A stretch of 64,000 nt of DNA from Bradyrhizobium barranii subsp. apii (GCF_011516635.5 NZ_CP096255.1:4090501-4154500); one strand, 5' to 3'; shown: positions 17,201-25,869, counted from the stretch's first letter. Made by a program: numbers and translations. The notes: generated by a model from the sequence alone, not told the origin.

Positions 17201-17509
17201 CGCGCACGCGCGGCCAATCCGGCCTGGATCGCCGGCATGATGCGGCATGGTTTTCGCGGCGCCGCCGAGATTACCGCGACGCTGGAGCACATGGCCGCCT
17301 TCGCGCATCTGGCCGGCGCCGTACCGCCGCATCTGTTCGATCTCTACTACGATGCGACGCTCGGCGACGCCGATGTCCGCAGCTTCATGGCCCGCGAGAA
17401 TCCGGCGGCGCTCGCCGCGATGGAGACCTGCTTCACACGCCTGCACGAAGCCTCGCTCTGGCGAACGCGCCGCAATTCGATCGCGGCTGCGCTGAAGGAG
17501 GCTTCATGA
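14261..17509 (+). CDS. cobN: Aerobic cobaltochelatase subunit CobN
   Basis: CobN is the large subunit that binds hydrogenobyrinic acid a,c-diamide and, with the AAA+ pair CobS/CobT, inserts cobalt. The product is 1082 residues, somewhat shorter than the Pseudomonas denitrificans protein. It has the CobN/magnesium-chelatase H landmarks, such as VVHMGAHGTLEWLPGKSVALS, YPFIVNDPGEAAQAKRR and the late segment MMRHGFRGAAEI. The chelatase CobS and CobT genes are not in the window and must be elsewhere. The start ATG 14261 overlaps the cobW stop by one base. Confidence 0.95.
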   Translation: MHVVFRESRGLEETATPRDIGQDPADLVVLSYSDSDLAAFAAGWRRGRNSLPSLRLANLAELRHPLSVDTYIERTLSQARGILVRLIGGESYWPYGLAALQQLAKDLNIVLAVLPADGRDDTRLDAYSTLPVSTLRRLKVLCDTGGPVAAQAAIAQLALASGLYAGPVVGEMNLPEMGFYDPARGVIAAPMAGEGKPLALVTFYRSYLTAADTGPVDALIAALRERGFDAYGVFVTSLKAPGVADWLRTYFATNPPAAIVNATAFSAMGDDGTTPFDAASCPVFQVALSSARREDWAESLRGLSPGDLAMHVVLPEVDGRLFAGVVSFKSAAERDPDLQFSHLAHRPDEERVKAVAARVAAWRRLAATPAAEKRVALVLSNYPGRPHQIAHAVGLDVLASVEALLSDLTEAGFDVVPVSALGETLLKQQLTWSVADYRAALSRLPQALQDDLAQAWGAPEDDPSCRDGAFQFAAVASGRSIIAVQPERGDATTRDADYHDLARTPRLAYVAFYLWLRGQAIDAVVHMGAHGTLEWLPGKSVALSSHCWPEALIGDLPVIYPFIVNDPGEAAQAKRRLGAVTIGHLPPPLEQSAVPDGLRRLERLLDEYSTADGLDPARRQRLIAAIRDEASAAGLEDDLGLDASAAPAEAIPRIDRFVCDLKESQFGDGLHVFGRGTCADAERDALRSALAGQRVAPGPSGSPYRGRQDVLPTGRNLFAVDPRAVPTPSAHAQGIRLAEELLRRHLQDHGDWPKGLVVDLWGSATMRTAGEEFAMALHLAGLAPRWDHASGRVTGYDIIAPAELGRPRIDVTLRVSGLFRDVFSGLAQLFEAAAETLASREDEGDENPYRHRASRVFAPRPGQYGVGLSAIPDAFTAETRDAAGEAWLSASSWAFSADGAMQPDRAGIETRLAAADAFVHVQDLPETDLLLAADYAAHEAGIAAAAAHLGAAGPSLYHLDTTRPEQPHARTLTEEISRVVRARAANPAWIAGMMRHGFRGAAEITATLEHMAAFAHLAGAVPPHLFDLYYDATLGDADVRSFMARENPAALAAMETCFTRLHEASLWRTRRNSIAAALKEAS

Positions 17510-18669
17510 GTGCGGCCGCGATCAAGGGCTGGTGTCCCGGCGCGTTGCGCCCGATGCAATCGGGCGATGGGCTCGTGGTTCGCGTGCGCCCGTTCGGCGG
17601 AAGGCTTGAAGCCGCGCAAGTCGCCGGCCTTGCCGAGCTCGCCGAACGCTACGGCAACGGCCTCATCGATGTGACGAGCCGGGCCAACCTCCAGATCAGG
17701 GGCGTCAGCGAGCAGGGCCATCGCCGGCTGCTCGATGGACTCGCGTTGCTGCGGCTGCTCGACCCCGATTCCGACATCGAAGCCCGACGCAACATTTTGG
17801 TGACGCCGTTCTGGAACAGCGGTGATGAGACACAGGCGCTCGCCGCGGAGCTTGAGGAAGCGCTCGCCGACAGCGCGCTCGATCTTCCCACAAAGTTCGG
17901 CTTCGCCATCGATGATGGAAAGTCGCGCGTACTCGCCGGCGATTCCGCCGACGTGCGCATCGAACGCGATCGCGACGGCCGGCTCGTGGTGCGGGCCGAT
18001 GGCGCAAGGCTCGGCCGCTCGGTCGCACGCGGTGAGGCCGTGAGCACGGCGCTCGCGCTCGCGAACTGGTTCATCTCGTCCGGCGGTGCGAAGGGCGGGC
18101 GAGGGCGCATGGCAGCCCATATCGCGGCCAGCGCGGAATTGCCTCAGTCGTTGAGCGGCGAAACCGAGCCTGCTCCGGTCATGGCCGCGTCACGACCCGG
18201 GCATTATCCGCATGGCGCCCTGGTCGGCGTCGCGTTCGGGCAGATGCTGCACACGACGCTCCATCAATTTTCCGGCTGCGGACATGCGCTGCGCATGACG
18301 CCATGGCGGATGGTGCTGAGCGAGGGCAAGCGCGAGATGCCGAGCGGGGCAGGCCTCATCACCGAGCCTTACGATCCGGCGTTGCGCGTGATTGCTTGTA
18401 GCGGCGCGCCGCGTTGCCGCGAGGCGCATGCCGATACCCGCGCACTCGCTTCCGCCCTTGCGCCGCGTATTGCCCTCGATACGCGCCTTCACGTCTCCGG
18501 CTGCGCCAAGGGCTGCGCGCGTTCCGGCGCGTCCGCGGTGACGCTGGTTGCGACCAGCGCCGGATTCGATCTCGTCCGCGACGGCTCGACCCGCGATGAG
18601 CCGGTTTTACGCGGCCTCAACGGTGCCGACATCGTCAGTGATCCCTCCATCCTGGTCGGAGGCCACTGA
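17506..18669 (+). CDS. cobG: Precorrin-3B synthase CobG
   Basis: CobG is an oxygen-dependent monooxygenase that prepares precorrin-3A for ring contraction. The 387-residue protein belongs to the nitrite/sulfite reductase ferredoxin-like family. Motifs include DVTSRANLQIRGV near residues 45-60 and the four cysteines of the Fe-S/siroheme-type site, C298-x5-C304 and C333-x3-C337. Its presence, rather than CobZ, indicates the classical oxygen-dependent route. ATG 17506 overlaps the cobN stop. Confidence 0.92.
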   Translation: MSAAAIKGWCPGALRPMQSGDGLVVRVRPFGGRLEAAQVAGLAELAERYGNGLIDVTSRANLQIRGVSEQGHRRLLDGLALLRLLDPDSDIEARRNILVTPFWNSGDETQALAAELEEALADSALDLPTKFGFAIDDGKSRVLAGDSADVRIERDRDGRLVVRADGARLGRSVARGEAVSTALALANWFISSGGAKGGRGRMAAHIAASAELPQSLSGETEPAPVMAASRPGHYPHGALVGVAFGQMLHTTLHQFSGCGHALRMTPWRMVLSEGKREMPSGAGLITEPYDPALRVIACSGAPRCREAHADTRALASALAPRIALDTRLHVSGCAKGCARSGASAVTLVATSAGFDLVRDGSTRDEPVLRGLNGADIVSDPSILVGGH

Positions 18670-19298
18670 TGCCGCACACCTACGAGACCGACGGCGCGGC
18701 GATCTACCGGCAATCCTTCGCGACCATCCGGGCAGAGGCCGATCTTGCCCGCTTTACGCCGGACGAGGAGCAGGTGGTGGTGCGGATGATCCACGCCGCC
18801 GGCATGGTGGGCCTCGAGGCGCATATCCGCTTCACATCAGGCATGGCGACTGCTGCGCGCGCAGCCTTGCAGAGAGGCGCGCCGATCCTGTGCGACGCGC
18901 GCATGGTCTCGGAAGGAATTACGCGCGCGAGACTGCCGGCGGCCAACGCCGTGATCTGCACGCTCGGCGACGAGGCCGTTCCCGCGCTCGCGCAGTCCAT
19001 GCGCAATACGCGGTCCGCAGCGGCGCTGGAGTTGTGGCGACCGCATCTCGACGGCGCAATCGTTGCGATCGGCAACGCGCCGACCGCGCTGTTTCATCTC
19101 CTCAACATGCTCGAGGACCCGGGCTGCCCGCGGCCCGCAGCGATCATCGGCTGCCCGGTCGGCTTCGTCGGCGCGGCCGAATCCAAGGCTGCGTTGATGG
19201 CCGATCCGCCGGTGCCGGCGCTGACAGTCGAGGGCCGCCTCGGCGGCTCCGCGATCACGGTCGCCGCCGTGAATGCACTGGCGAGCCGGAGCGAATAG
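18669..19298 (+). CDS. cobH: Precorrin-8X methylmutase CobH
   Basis: CobH moves the C11 methyl group to C12, giving hydrogenobyrinic acid. The 209-residue protein has the conserved active-site histidine in RMIHAAGMVG (H42), the DARMVSEGI segment and the C-terminal GCPVGFVGAAESK. ATG 18669 overlaps the cobG stop by one base. The length is normal. Confidence 0.95.
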   Translation: MPHTYETDGAAIYRQSFATIRAEADLARFTPDEEQVVVRMIHAAGMVGLEAHIRFTSGMATAARAALQRGAPILCDARMVSEGITRARLPAANAVICTLGDEAVPALAQSMRNTRSAAALELWRPHLDGAIVAIGNAPTALFHLLNMLEDPGCPRPAAIIGCPVGFVGAAESKAALMADPPVPALTVEGRLGGSAITVAAVNALASRSE

Positions 19299-19300
19299 CC

Positions 19301-20032
19301 ATGGGACGCATCATCTGCTGCGGTCTCGGCCCAGGTGATCCTGATATGATGAGCGTGCGCGCCGACCGGACGGTGCGCGGTGCGAAGCATGTCGCCTATT
19401 TTCGCAAGAAGGGCCGGCCCGGCCAGGCGCGGCGGATCGTCGAAGGCATGTTGGCCTCCGACGTTACCGAGTACGCAATGGAATATCCTGTTACGACGGA
19501 GCTCGCCTTCGATAGCCCGGAATATGTGCAGCTGCTCGCCGGCTTCTACGACGAATGGGCGGAACGGCTGGCGCGGCTTTCGCGTGCGGTGGACGTCGTC
19601 GTGCTCTGCGAGGGCGATCCTTACTTTTACGGCTCCTTCATGCATCTGCACACGCGCCTGCAAGGCCGTGTCGAGATCGAGGTGATCGCGGGCATTCCCG
19701 GCATGGTCGGCTGCTGGAACGGCGTCGGCCGGCCGATCGCGCTTGGTGACGACGTGACGACGGTGCTGATGGGCACGCTCGCGGAAGACGAGCTCGAACG
19801 GCGCATGCGCGATTCCGATGCGCTGGTCATCATGAAGACCGGCCGCAATCTTTCAAAGGTGCGTCGCGCGCTGGCGTCCGCCGGCCGGCTGGACGATGCC
19901 TGGCTGGTCGAGCGCGGCACCATGCCGGGCGAGCGCGTGGTGCGGCTCGCCGACATCGATGCCGCTGAGTGTCCTTACTTCGCGATCGTGCTCGTGCACG
20001 GCAAGGGCCGGCATCTGGACGCCGCCGAATGA
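19301..20032 (+). CDS. cobI: Precorrin-2 C20-methyltransferase CobI
   Basis: CobI methylates precorrin-2 at C20 with S-adenosylmethionine to give precorrin-3A. The 243-residue protein begins MGRIICCGLGPGDPD, the tetrapyrrole methylase glycine-rich motif, and continues with CEGDPYFYGSFMHL and IAGIPGMVG. A much longer in-frame extension reaches back to about 18548 but overlaps cobG and cobH, so ATG 19301, two bases after the cobH stop, is preferred. Confidence 0.94.
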   Translation: MGRIICCGLGPGDPDMMSVRADRTVRGAKHVAYFRKKGRPGQARRIVEGMLASDVTEYAMEYPVTTELAFDSPEYVQLLAGFYDEWAERLARLSRAVDVVVLCEGDPYFYGSFMHLHTRLQGRVEIEVIAGIPGMVGCWNGVGRPIALGDDVTTVLMGTLAEDELERRMRDSDALVIMKTGRNLSKVRRALASAGRLDDAWLVERGTMPGERVVRLADIDAAECPYFAIVLVHGKGRHLDAAE

Positions 20033-20763
20033 CGGGCAGGCTGACCATCGCGGGCCTCGGGCCGGGCAGCGATGCGCTGGTGACGCCCGAGGTCTCCGCC
20101 GCCCTTGTCGCCGCCACCGACATTCTGGGCTATGCGCCTTATGTTGCGCGCGTGCCGCCGCGGGCAGGGCTCACCTTGCACCCCTCCGACAATCGCGAAG
20201 AGCTGCAGCGCGCGGGTGAGGCCCTGCGGCTTGCGGCCGAAGGCGGGCAGGTCGTCGTCGTCTCCTCCGGCGATCCCGGCGTCTTCGCGATGGCGTCGGC
20301 CGTGTTCGAGGCGCTCGAACAGGCGCCGCAGTTGCGCGAGCTTCCCATTCGCGTTTTGCCCGGCATCACAGCGATGCTGGCGGCAGCCGCGCGCGCTGGT
20401 GCGCCGCTCGGCCATGATTTCTGCGCGATCAATCTCTCCGACAATCTCAAGCCGCGGGCGGTGATCGAGAAGCGCCTGCGGCTGGCCGCGGAAGCCGATT
20501 TTGCCATTGCGATGTACAATCCCCGTTCTGCGAGCCGGCCGGAGGGTTTTGGCCGCGCGCTTGCGGTGTTGAAGGACGCCGGCTGCGGCGAGCGCCTCGT
20601 GATCTTCGCGCGCGCGATCAGCGCCGCTGATGAAAGGATCGAGACCGTCACGCTGAACGAAGCGACGCCCGAGATGGCCGACATGCGCACGCTTGTGATC
20701 GTCGGCAACTCGCAGACGCGTCGCGTCGGCCGCTGGGTCTATGCCCCGAGGCAGGCGCGATGA
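20029..20763 (+). CDS. cobJ: Precorrin-3B C17-methyltransferase CobJ
   Basis: CobJ methylates C17 and drives ring contraction to precorrin-4. The 244-residue product has GLGPGSDALVTPEV, SSGDPGVFAMASAVFE, the NLSDNLKP segment and MYNPRSASRP, all characteristic of this methylase subfamily. ATG 20029 overlaps the cobI stop (ATGA). Its last 25 bases overlap the 3' end of cobK on the other strand. Confidence 0.95.
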   Translation: MTGRLTIAGLGPGSDALVTPEVSAALVAATDILGYAPYVARVPPRAGLTLHPSDNREELQRAGEALRLAAEGGQVVVVSSGDPGVFAMASAVFEALEQAPQLRELPIRVLPGITAMLAAAARAGAPLGHDFCAINLSDNLKPRAVIEKRLRLAAEADFAIAMYNPRSASRPEGFGRALAVLKDAGCGERLVIFARAISAADERIETVTLNEATPEMADMRTLVIVGNSQTRRVGRWVYAPRQAR

Positions 20764-21485
20764 CCGAGCCACTGCATGATCTCTGCCACGCTCTCAACCC
20801 GCAGCCGTTCGGGCAGTTTTGGCCGCGCGATCATGATCACGGGCAGGCCGAGCATGCGGGTCGCGTCGATCTTGGCACGTGCACCGTCGCCGCCGGAATT
20901 GCGGGCGACGATCCATGCGATGCCGCGCGCGCGCATCATTTCGAGCTCGCCGTCGAACGTGAACGGCCCGCGCGACACGATCACGTCCGCAGCGAAGGGC
21001 AGCGGTGCTTCGGGCGGATCGACGAACCGCAGCGTGTAGACGTGCTGCGGCTTCGTCGCGAACGGTGCGATGTGCTGGCGGCCGATGGCGAGAAACACGT
21101 TTGCGGGCGACTCGGGCAACGCGGCGGCTGCGGCGGTGACGTCGGCGACTTCGATCCAGTTGTCGCCGGGGGCCTTCGTCCAAGGCGCGCGTTCGAGCGC
21201 GATCAGCGGCGTTCCCGTTTGCGCGCACGCCTGGACCGCGTGGCGGCTCATCTCGGCAGCGAAGGGATGCGTGGCGTCGATCACATGCGTGATGCGCTCA
21301 CGGCGAATATAGTCGGCGAGCCCGCTCACGCCGCCGAAGCCGCCGATGCGGGTCGGCAGCGGCTGATCGGCGGGCGCGCGGGTTCGGCCGCCATAGGAAT
21401 ACACGGCGTCGATGTGCGCGCGTGCGACTTCCGCGGCGAGCAAGCTCGCATCGGCGGTTCCGCCCAGAATGAGGGCGCGCGTCAT
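20739..21485 (-). CDS. cobK: Precorrin-6A reductase CobK
   Basis: CobK reduces precorrin-6A to precorrin-6B with NADPH. The 248-residue protein starts ALILGGTADASLLA and carries YSYGGRT, DATHPFAAEMS, SRGPFTFDGELEMM and ARNSGGDGARAK, typical of the family. The gene is inverted within an otherwise plus-strand operon. Its ATG (21485-21483) shares the tetranucleotide CATG with the cobL start (21484-21486), and its 3' end overlaps cobJ. Its promoter must lie inside cobL. Confidence 0.94.
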   Translation of the reverse strand: MTRALILGGTADASLLAAEVARAHIDAVYSYGGRTRAPADQPLPTRIGGFGGVSGLADYIRRERITHVIDATHPFAAEMSRHAVQACAQTGTPLIALERAPWTKAPGDNWIEVADVTAAAAALPESPANVFLAIGRQHIAPFATKPQHVYTLRFVDPPEAPLPFAADVIVSRGPFTFDGELEMMRARGIAWIVARNSGGDGARAKIDATRMLGLPVIMIARPKLPERLRVESVAEIMQWLGHRACLGA

Positions 21486-22665
21486 GGCTGATCCCTGGCT
21501 GACCATCATCGGTATCGGCGAAGATGGCCTTGCCGGGCTGTCCGAAGCAAGCCGAAAGGCGCTCGACGATGCCGAAACCGTCTTCGGTGGTGAACGGCAT
21601 CTCGCGCTCGCGGGAGTGACCAGGCGCGGTCGGCCTTGGCCGGTGCCGTTCGACGCAGACATCGTGCTGAGCTGTCGCGGCCGGCCGACGGCGGTGCTGG
21701 CCTCCGGCGATCCGTTCTGGCACGGCGCGGGTGCAGGTCTTGCCGAGAAGCTCGATGCCAACGAGTGGATCGCGCATTCGGCGCCATCGACCTTCTCACT
21801 CGCCGCCGCGCGGCTCGGCTGGCGCCTCGAAGCCATCGCCTGTCTCGGGCTTCATGCCGCGCCGTTCGAGCGTCTCGTGCCGCATCTGGCGCCCGGTGCG
21901 CGCATCATTTGCCTCGTGCGCGACGGCAAGGCGGCCGGTGATCTCGCCAAATGGCTGAGCGAGCGCGGGTGGGGCGCCTCGGCGTTCTGGGCTCTCGCCG
22001 CGCTCGGCGGGCCGCGCGAAAGCATCGCTGAGCATCGTGCCGACAGCTTTGCGGGCGATCTGGGCGAAAACCTGGTCGCAGTAGCGGTCGAGGCGAGGGG
22101 AGGGCAAGGCATTCCCAGCAGCTCCGGCCTGTCAGACGATCTCTTTGCTCACGACGGCCAGATCACCAAGCGGCCGGTGCGCGCGCTGGCGCTCTCGGCG
22201 CTGGCGCCGCGTCCCGGCGAGCGGCTGTGGGATATCGGCGCGGGTTCTGGCTCGATCTCAGTGGAATGGGCGCTGTGCGGCGGGACGGCGACCGCCATCG
22301 AGGCGCGCGACGATCGCGCCGCGAATATCCGCAGCAATGCAACAGCGTTCGGATTGGCGCATCGGATCACCGTCATCACGGGGAGCGCGCCGAAAGCTTT
22401 TGCTGCGTTGGAAGCGCCGGATGCCGTCTTCATCGGTGGCGGTCTCGATATCGCGATGTTCGATGCCATCTGGTCGCGGCTTGCGCCGGGTGCGCGGCTC
22501 GTCGCGCATGCGGTAACGCTGGAAACGGAAGCGCTGCTCGGCGAGCTGCACCAGCGTCACGGCGGCGAGCTGATGCGGGTCGAGATCGCACATGCCGGCC
22601 CGCTCGGCCGCTACAGGTCCTGGGAAGCGTCGCGACCCGTGGTGCAGTGGAGTGCGGTTCGATGA
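21484..22665 (+). CDS. cobL: Precorrin-6Y C5,15-methyltransferase (decarboxylating) CobL
   Basis: CobL methylates C5 and C15 of precorrin-6B and decarboxylates the acetate at C12. The 393-residue protein is a CbiE-CbiT fusion. The N-terminal tetrapyrrole methylase domain (1-200) has GIGEDGLAGLSEASR and LASGDPFWHGAG. The C-terminal Rossmann methyltransferase has LWDIGAGSGSISVEWAL at about 240 and VFIGGGLD. GAGGG at 21471 region supplies a ribosome binding site (GAGGG, 21471-21475) that lies antisense within the first codons of cobK. Confidence 0.94.
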   Translation: MADPWLTIIGIGEDGLAGLSEASRKALDDAETVFGGERHLALAGVTRRGRPWPVPFDADIVLSCRGRPTAVLASGDPFWHGAGAGLAEKLDANEWIAHSAPSTFSLAAARLGWRLEAIACLGLHAAPFERLVPHLAPGARIICLVRDGKAAGDLAKWLSERGWGASAFWALAALGGPRESIAEHRADSFAGDLGENLVAVAVEARGGQGIPSSSGLSDDLFAHDGQITKRPVRALALSALAPRPGERLWDIGAGSGSISVEWALCGGTATAIEARDDRAANIRSNATAFGLAHRITVITGSAPKAFAALEAPDAVFIGGGLDIAMFDAIWSRLAPGARLVAHAVTLETEALLGELHQRHGGELMRVEIAHAGPLGRYRSWEASRPVVQWSAVR

Positions 22666-23030
22666 AAGTCGCCGGACTCGGATTCAAGAAGGATGTGACG
22701 TTGGCTTCGTTGCGCGAGGCGCTGCTGGCTGCCGGTGGTTTCGAAGGCCTTGCGGCGGTCGCGACTGTCAGCGACAAGGCCGACGCGGAAGCGCTAAAGC
22801 AGCTCGCGCGCGAATGCGGTGTGCCGATCAAGGCGGTCTCGGCTGAAGCGTTGGCCAACATCCATACGCCGACGCAGTCAAAACTCGTCGCGGAAAAGTT
22901 CGGCACGGGCTCGGTCGCTGAAGCCGCTGCGCTCGTTGCGGCTGGCCCTCGCGCGCGATTGATTGCGACGCGGGCGGTCTCGCGGGATCGCACCGCGACC
23001 GCCGCGATCGCAGAGGGAGACGGCGCATGA
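22662..23030 (+). CDS. cobE: Cobalamin biosynthesis protein CobE (CbiG C-terminal domain)
   Basis: This 122-residue protein corresponds to the CbiG C-terminal/CobE domain: GLGFKKDVTLASLREAL at the start and ATRAVSRDRTATAAIAEG at the end. In the aerobic pathway CobE is required, but its precise chemistry is uncertain; a corrin intermediate carrier role has been proposed. ATG 22662 overlaps the cobL stop and cobM overlaps its own stop, so it is embedded in the operon. Confidence 0.88.
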   Translation: MKVAGLGFKKDVTLASLREALLAAGGFEGLAAVATVSDKADAEALKQLARECGVPIKAVSAEALANIHTPTQSKLVAEKFGTGSVAEAAALVAAGPRARLIATRAVSRDRTATAAIAEGDGA

Positions 23031-23809
23031 CGGTGCACTTCATCGGTGCCGGGCCGGGCGCTCCGGATTTGCTGACGTTGCGCGGACGCGACTTGATCGC
23101 GGCCTGTCCGGTCTGCCTCTATGCGGGCTCGCTGGTGCCCGAGGGCGTGCTGGCGCATTGCCCGCCCGGCGCGCGCATCGTCAACACCGCGCCGCTGTCG
23201 CTCGACGAGATCATTGCGGAGATCGCCGCCGCGCATGCCGCCGGCAAGGATGTTGCCCGCTTGCATTCCGGCGATCTCGCGATCTGGTCGGCGATGGGCG
23301 AGCAGCTCCGCCGCCTGCGCGCGCTCGGTATTCCCTACACGGTCACGCCGGGCGTGCCGTCCTTCTCGGCCGCCGCCGCCGCGCTGGAGACCGAGCTGAC
23401 GCTGCCCGGTCTTGCCCAGTCAGTCGTGCTGACGCGCACGCCGGGCCGCGCCAGCGCAATGCCTGAGGGCGAAAAGCTCGCAGCGTTTGCCGCCACCGGT
23501 GCGGTGCTCGCGATCCATCTGTCGATCCATCTGCTCGACAAGGTCGTCGCCGAGCTGACGCCGCATTACGGCGCGGATTGCCCCGTCGCGATCGTCTGGC
23601 GCGCGAGCTGGCCGGACCAGCGCATCGTTCGCGCCACGCTGGCGACGCTCGATGCCGCCGTCGGCACCGAGATGGAGCGCACGGCACTCATTTTGGTTGG
23701 CAAGACGCTTGGCGCTGCGGACTTTGACGAGAGCCGCCTCTATGCCGTCGACTACGACCGCCGCTATCGGCCGGTCGGCGCCGATCCGCGCTTTCCGGAG
23801 GCATCGTGA
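23027..23809 (+). CDS. cobM: Precorrin-4 C11-methyltransferase CobM
   Basis: CobM methylates C11 of precorrin-4, giving precorrin-5. The 260-residue product begins MTVHFIGAGPGAPDLLTLRG and has LHSGDLAIWSAMGEQ and VTPGVPSFSAAAA, diagnostic for CobM/CbiF enzymes. ATG 23027 overlaps the cobE stop (ATGA). Confidence 0.95.
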   Translation: MTVHFIGAGPGAPDLLTLRGRDLIAACPVCLYAGSLVPEGVLAHCPPGARIVNTAPLSLDEIIAEIAAAHAAGKDVARLHSGDLAIWSAMGEQLRRLRALGIPYTVTPGVPSFSAAAAALETELTLPGLAQSVVLTRTPGRASAMPEGEKLAAFAATGAVLAIHLSIHLLDKVVAELTPHYGADCPVAIVWRASWPDQRIVRATLATLDAAVGTEMERTALILVGKTLGAADFDESRLYAVDYDRRYRPVGADPRFPEAS

Positions 23810-25119
23810 TGCCGGCAGGCCTCGTCATCTCCGCGCCGGCCTCCGGCGTCGGCAAGACCACGCTGACGCTGGCGCTGGCGCGCGCCTGGCGCAATCGCGG
23901 ATTGAACGTGCAGTGCTTCAAGAGCGGGCCCGATTATATCGATCCCGCCTTCCATGCCGCTGCGACGGGGCGCGCTTCCGTCAACGTCGATAGTTGGGCG
24001 ATGGATCGCGGGACGATTGCTCATCTCGTCGGTCGCGGCACTGATGCCGATGTCGTGCTCGCGGAGGGCTCGATGGGCCTGTTCGACGGCGTCGCCGCGC
24101 GCGGCGTCTCCGGCACCGGCGCCACCGCCGACATTGCGGAGATGCTGGGCTGGCCGGTGCTGCTGGTGATCGATCCCTCCCGACAGGCGCAGACCGCGGC
24201 GGCGATCGCCGCAGGCCTTCGTGACTATCGCGCGGGTGTGCGCCTTGCCGGCGTCGTGCTCAATCGCGTCGCCAGCCCGCGGCATGAAGATGTCGTCCGG
24301 CGTGCGCTGAACGACGCCGGCATCGCCGTGTTCGGCGCGCTGCCGCGCCATGCCGAAATCAGCCTGCCGAAACGGCATCTCGGCCTGGTGCAGGCCGAAG
24401 AGCAGGCCGAGATCGGCAAGCTGATCGACGAAGCCGCGCGGTTCGTCGCCGAGCATGTCGATCTCGATGCGGTGCTGCGATCGGCAGCAAGCTGGTCGCC
24501 CCAGCCGGCGGCAAGCGGCATGAATGTGACGCCGCCCGGGCAGCACATTGCGTTGGCCCGCGATGCCGCGTTCTCCTTCATCTATCCGCACATGCTGGAA
24601 GCGTGGCGCGCGGCTGGCGCCGAGATCTCGACATTCTCGCCGCTTGCCGATGAAGCGCCTGACGCGAGCGCCGATGTCTGCTGGCTGCCCGGCGGCTATC
24701 CCGAACTGCATGCCGGCACGATCGCGGCCAGTGCCCGCTTTCGCAGCGGCTTGCGCGCGTTCGCTGATACACGGCCGGTGCACGGCGAATGCGGAGGCTA
24801 TATGGTGCTGGGAACCGCTCTGACCGACGCCGACGGCATCCGTCATGAGATGACGGGCCTGCTCGGACTGGAGACAAGCTTTGCCAAGCGCCGCATGCAT
24901 CTGGGCTATCGTCTCGCTGCGCTCGCCGCGCCGATGCCGGGCCATCAGGTCGGCGCGCGCCTGCGCGGTCATGAGTTCCACTATTCGACGATTATCGCGC
25001 AGCCGGATACGCCGCTGGCGGTCGTGCACGATGCAACAGGCGCGGTCATCGCCGAGACCGGCTCGCGCCGCGGCCTTGCCACCGGCACGTTCTTCCACCT
25101 GATCGCGGAGGATCGGTGA
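23809..25119 (+). CDS. cobB: Hydrogenobyrinic acid a,c-diamide synthase CobB
   Basis: CobB amidates carboxylates a and c of hydrogenobyrinic acid, just before cobalt insertion. The 436-residue protein has a P-loop at residues 11-18 (SGVGKTT), FKSGPDYIDPAFH and EGSMGLFDG. The C-terminal glutamine amidotransferase has its nucleophile Cys in HGECGGYMVLG (about residue 328) and PGGYPELH. ATG 23809 overlaps the cobM TGA; GTG 23806 one codon earlier is an equally coupled alternative. Confidence 0.94.
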   Translation: MPAGLVISAPASGVGKTTLTLALARAWRNRGLNVQCFKSGPDYIDPAFHAAATGRASVNVDSWAMDRGTIAHLVGRGTDADVVLAEGSMGLFDGVAARGVSGTGATADIAEMLGWPVLLVIDPSRQAQTAAAIAAGLRDYRAGVRLAGVVLNRVASPRHEDVVRRALNDAGIAVFGALPRHAEISLPKRHLGLVQAEEQAEIGKLIDEAARFVAEHVDLDAVLRSAASWSPQPAASGMNVTPPGQHIALARDAAFSFIYPHMLEAWRAAGAEISTFSPLADEAPDASADVCWLPGGYPELHAGTIAASARFRSGLRAFADTRPVHGECGGYMVLGTALTDADGIRHEMTGLLGLETSFAKRRMHLGYRLAALAAPMPGHQVGARLRGHEFHYSTIIAQPDTPLAVVHDATGAVIAETGSRRGLATGTFFHLIAEDR

Positions 25120-25847
25120 GCGGTTTTGTCACTTTCATCTCGGCCGGCCCCGGCGACCCCGAGCTCCTCACGCTCAAAGGCGCCGCGCGGCTGCGCGATG
25201 CCGACGTCGTGCTCTATGACGACCTCGCCTCCGGCGCGATCCTCGATCTGGCCCGGCCCGGCGCCAATCTCGTCGCGGTCGGGAAGCGGGCAGGGCGGCC
25301 CTCGACCAAGCAGCACCACGTCAACCGCCTGCTGATCGACTACGCCGCGGCCGGCGTCCGTGTGGTGCGGTTGAAATCGGGCGATGCCGGTATCTTTGGC
25401 CGGCTCGAGGAGGAACTGGAGGCGCTGCGCGAAGCCGGCATCGGCTACGAGATCATTCCCGGAATCACCTCGGCCTGTGTCGCCGCCGCGCAAGCCGGCA
25501 TTCCCCTGACCCGGCGCCACACCTCGCGCCGGGTGCAGTTCGTGACCGGGGCCGATGTCACCGGCGAGCTGCCGCAGAATTTGAACTGGGCGGCGCTGGC
25601 GGATCCCGAAGCGACCACCGTGGTCTATATGGGCCGGCGCACCTTTCCGGCGCTTGTCGCAAAATTGATCGAGCACGGCCTCGCGCCGGATACCCCGGCG
25701 CTGTTCGCCGAATCCCTCGGTCGTCCCGACGAGCGGCTGGTCCGCACCACCATTGCCGAGCTGGCCGAACAGCTTGCGCGGGGCGGCGCGGCCTCGACGG
25801 CGGCGGTGATCCTGTTTGGCGCGCTGGCGGGCGATTATCCGTCATGA
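25116..25847 (+). CDS. cobA: Uroporphyrinogen-III C-methyltransferase CobA (SUMT)
   Basis: CobA adds methyl groups at C2 and C7 of uroporphyrinogen III to make precorrin-2, the entry point into cobalamin. The 243-residue protein starts at GTG 25116 (overlapping the cobB stop). It has SAGPGDPELLTLKGA, the SUMT signature VGKRAGRPSTKQHHVN, LKSGDAGIFGRLEEE and GITSACVAAAQAGIPLTRR. It is a stand-alone SUMT, not fused to a CysG-like dehydrogenase, so siroheme synthesis is not implied here. Confidence 0.94.
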   Translation: MSGFVTFISAGPGDPELLTLKGAARLRDADVVLYDDLASGAILDLARPGANLVAVGKRAGRPSTKQHHVNRLLIDYAAAGVRVVRLKSGDAGIFGRLEEELEALREAGIGYEIIPGITSACVAAAQAGIPLTRRHTSRRVQFVTGADVTGELPQNLNWAALADPEATTVVYMGRRTFPALVAKLIEHGLAPDTPALFAESLGRPDERLVRTTIAELAEQLARGGAASTAAVILFGALAGDYPS

Positions 25848-25869
25848 CCGTCCCGGCCGCCCTTCGCCC

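Noticed and set aside
18548..19300. N-terminal extension of cobI
   Set aside because: It would overlap cobG and all of cobH in another frame; the tetrapyrrole methylase motif begins right after ATG 19301.
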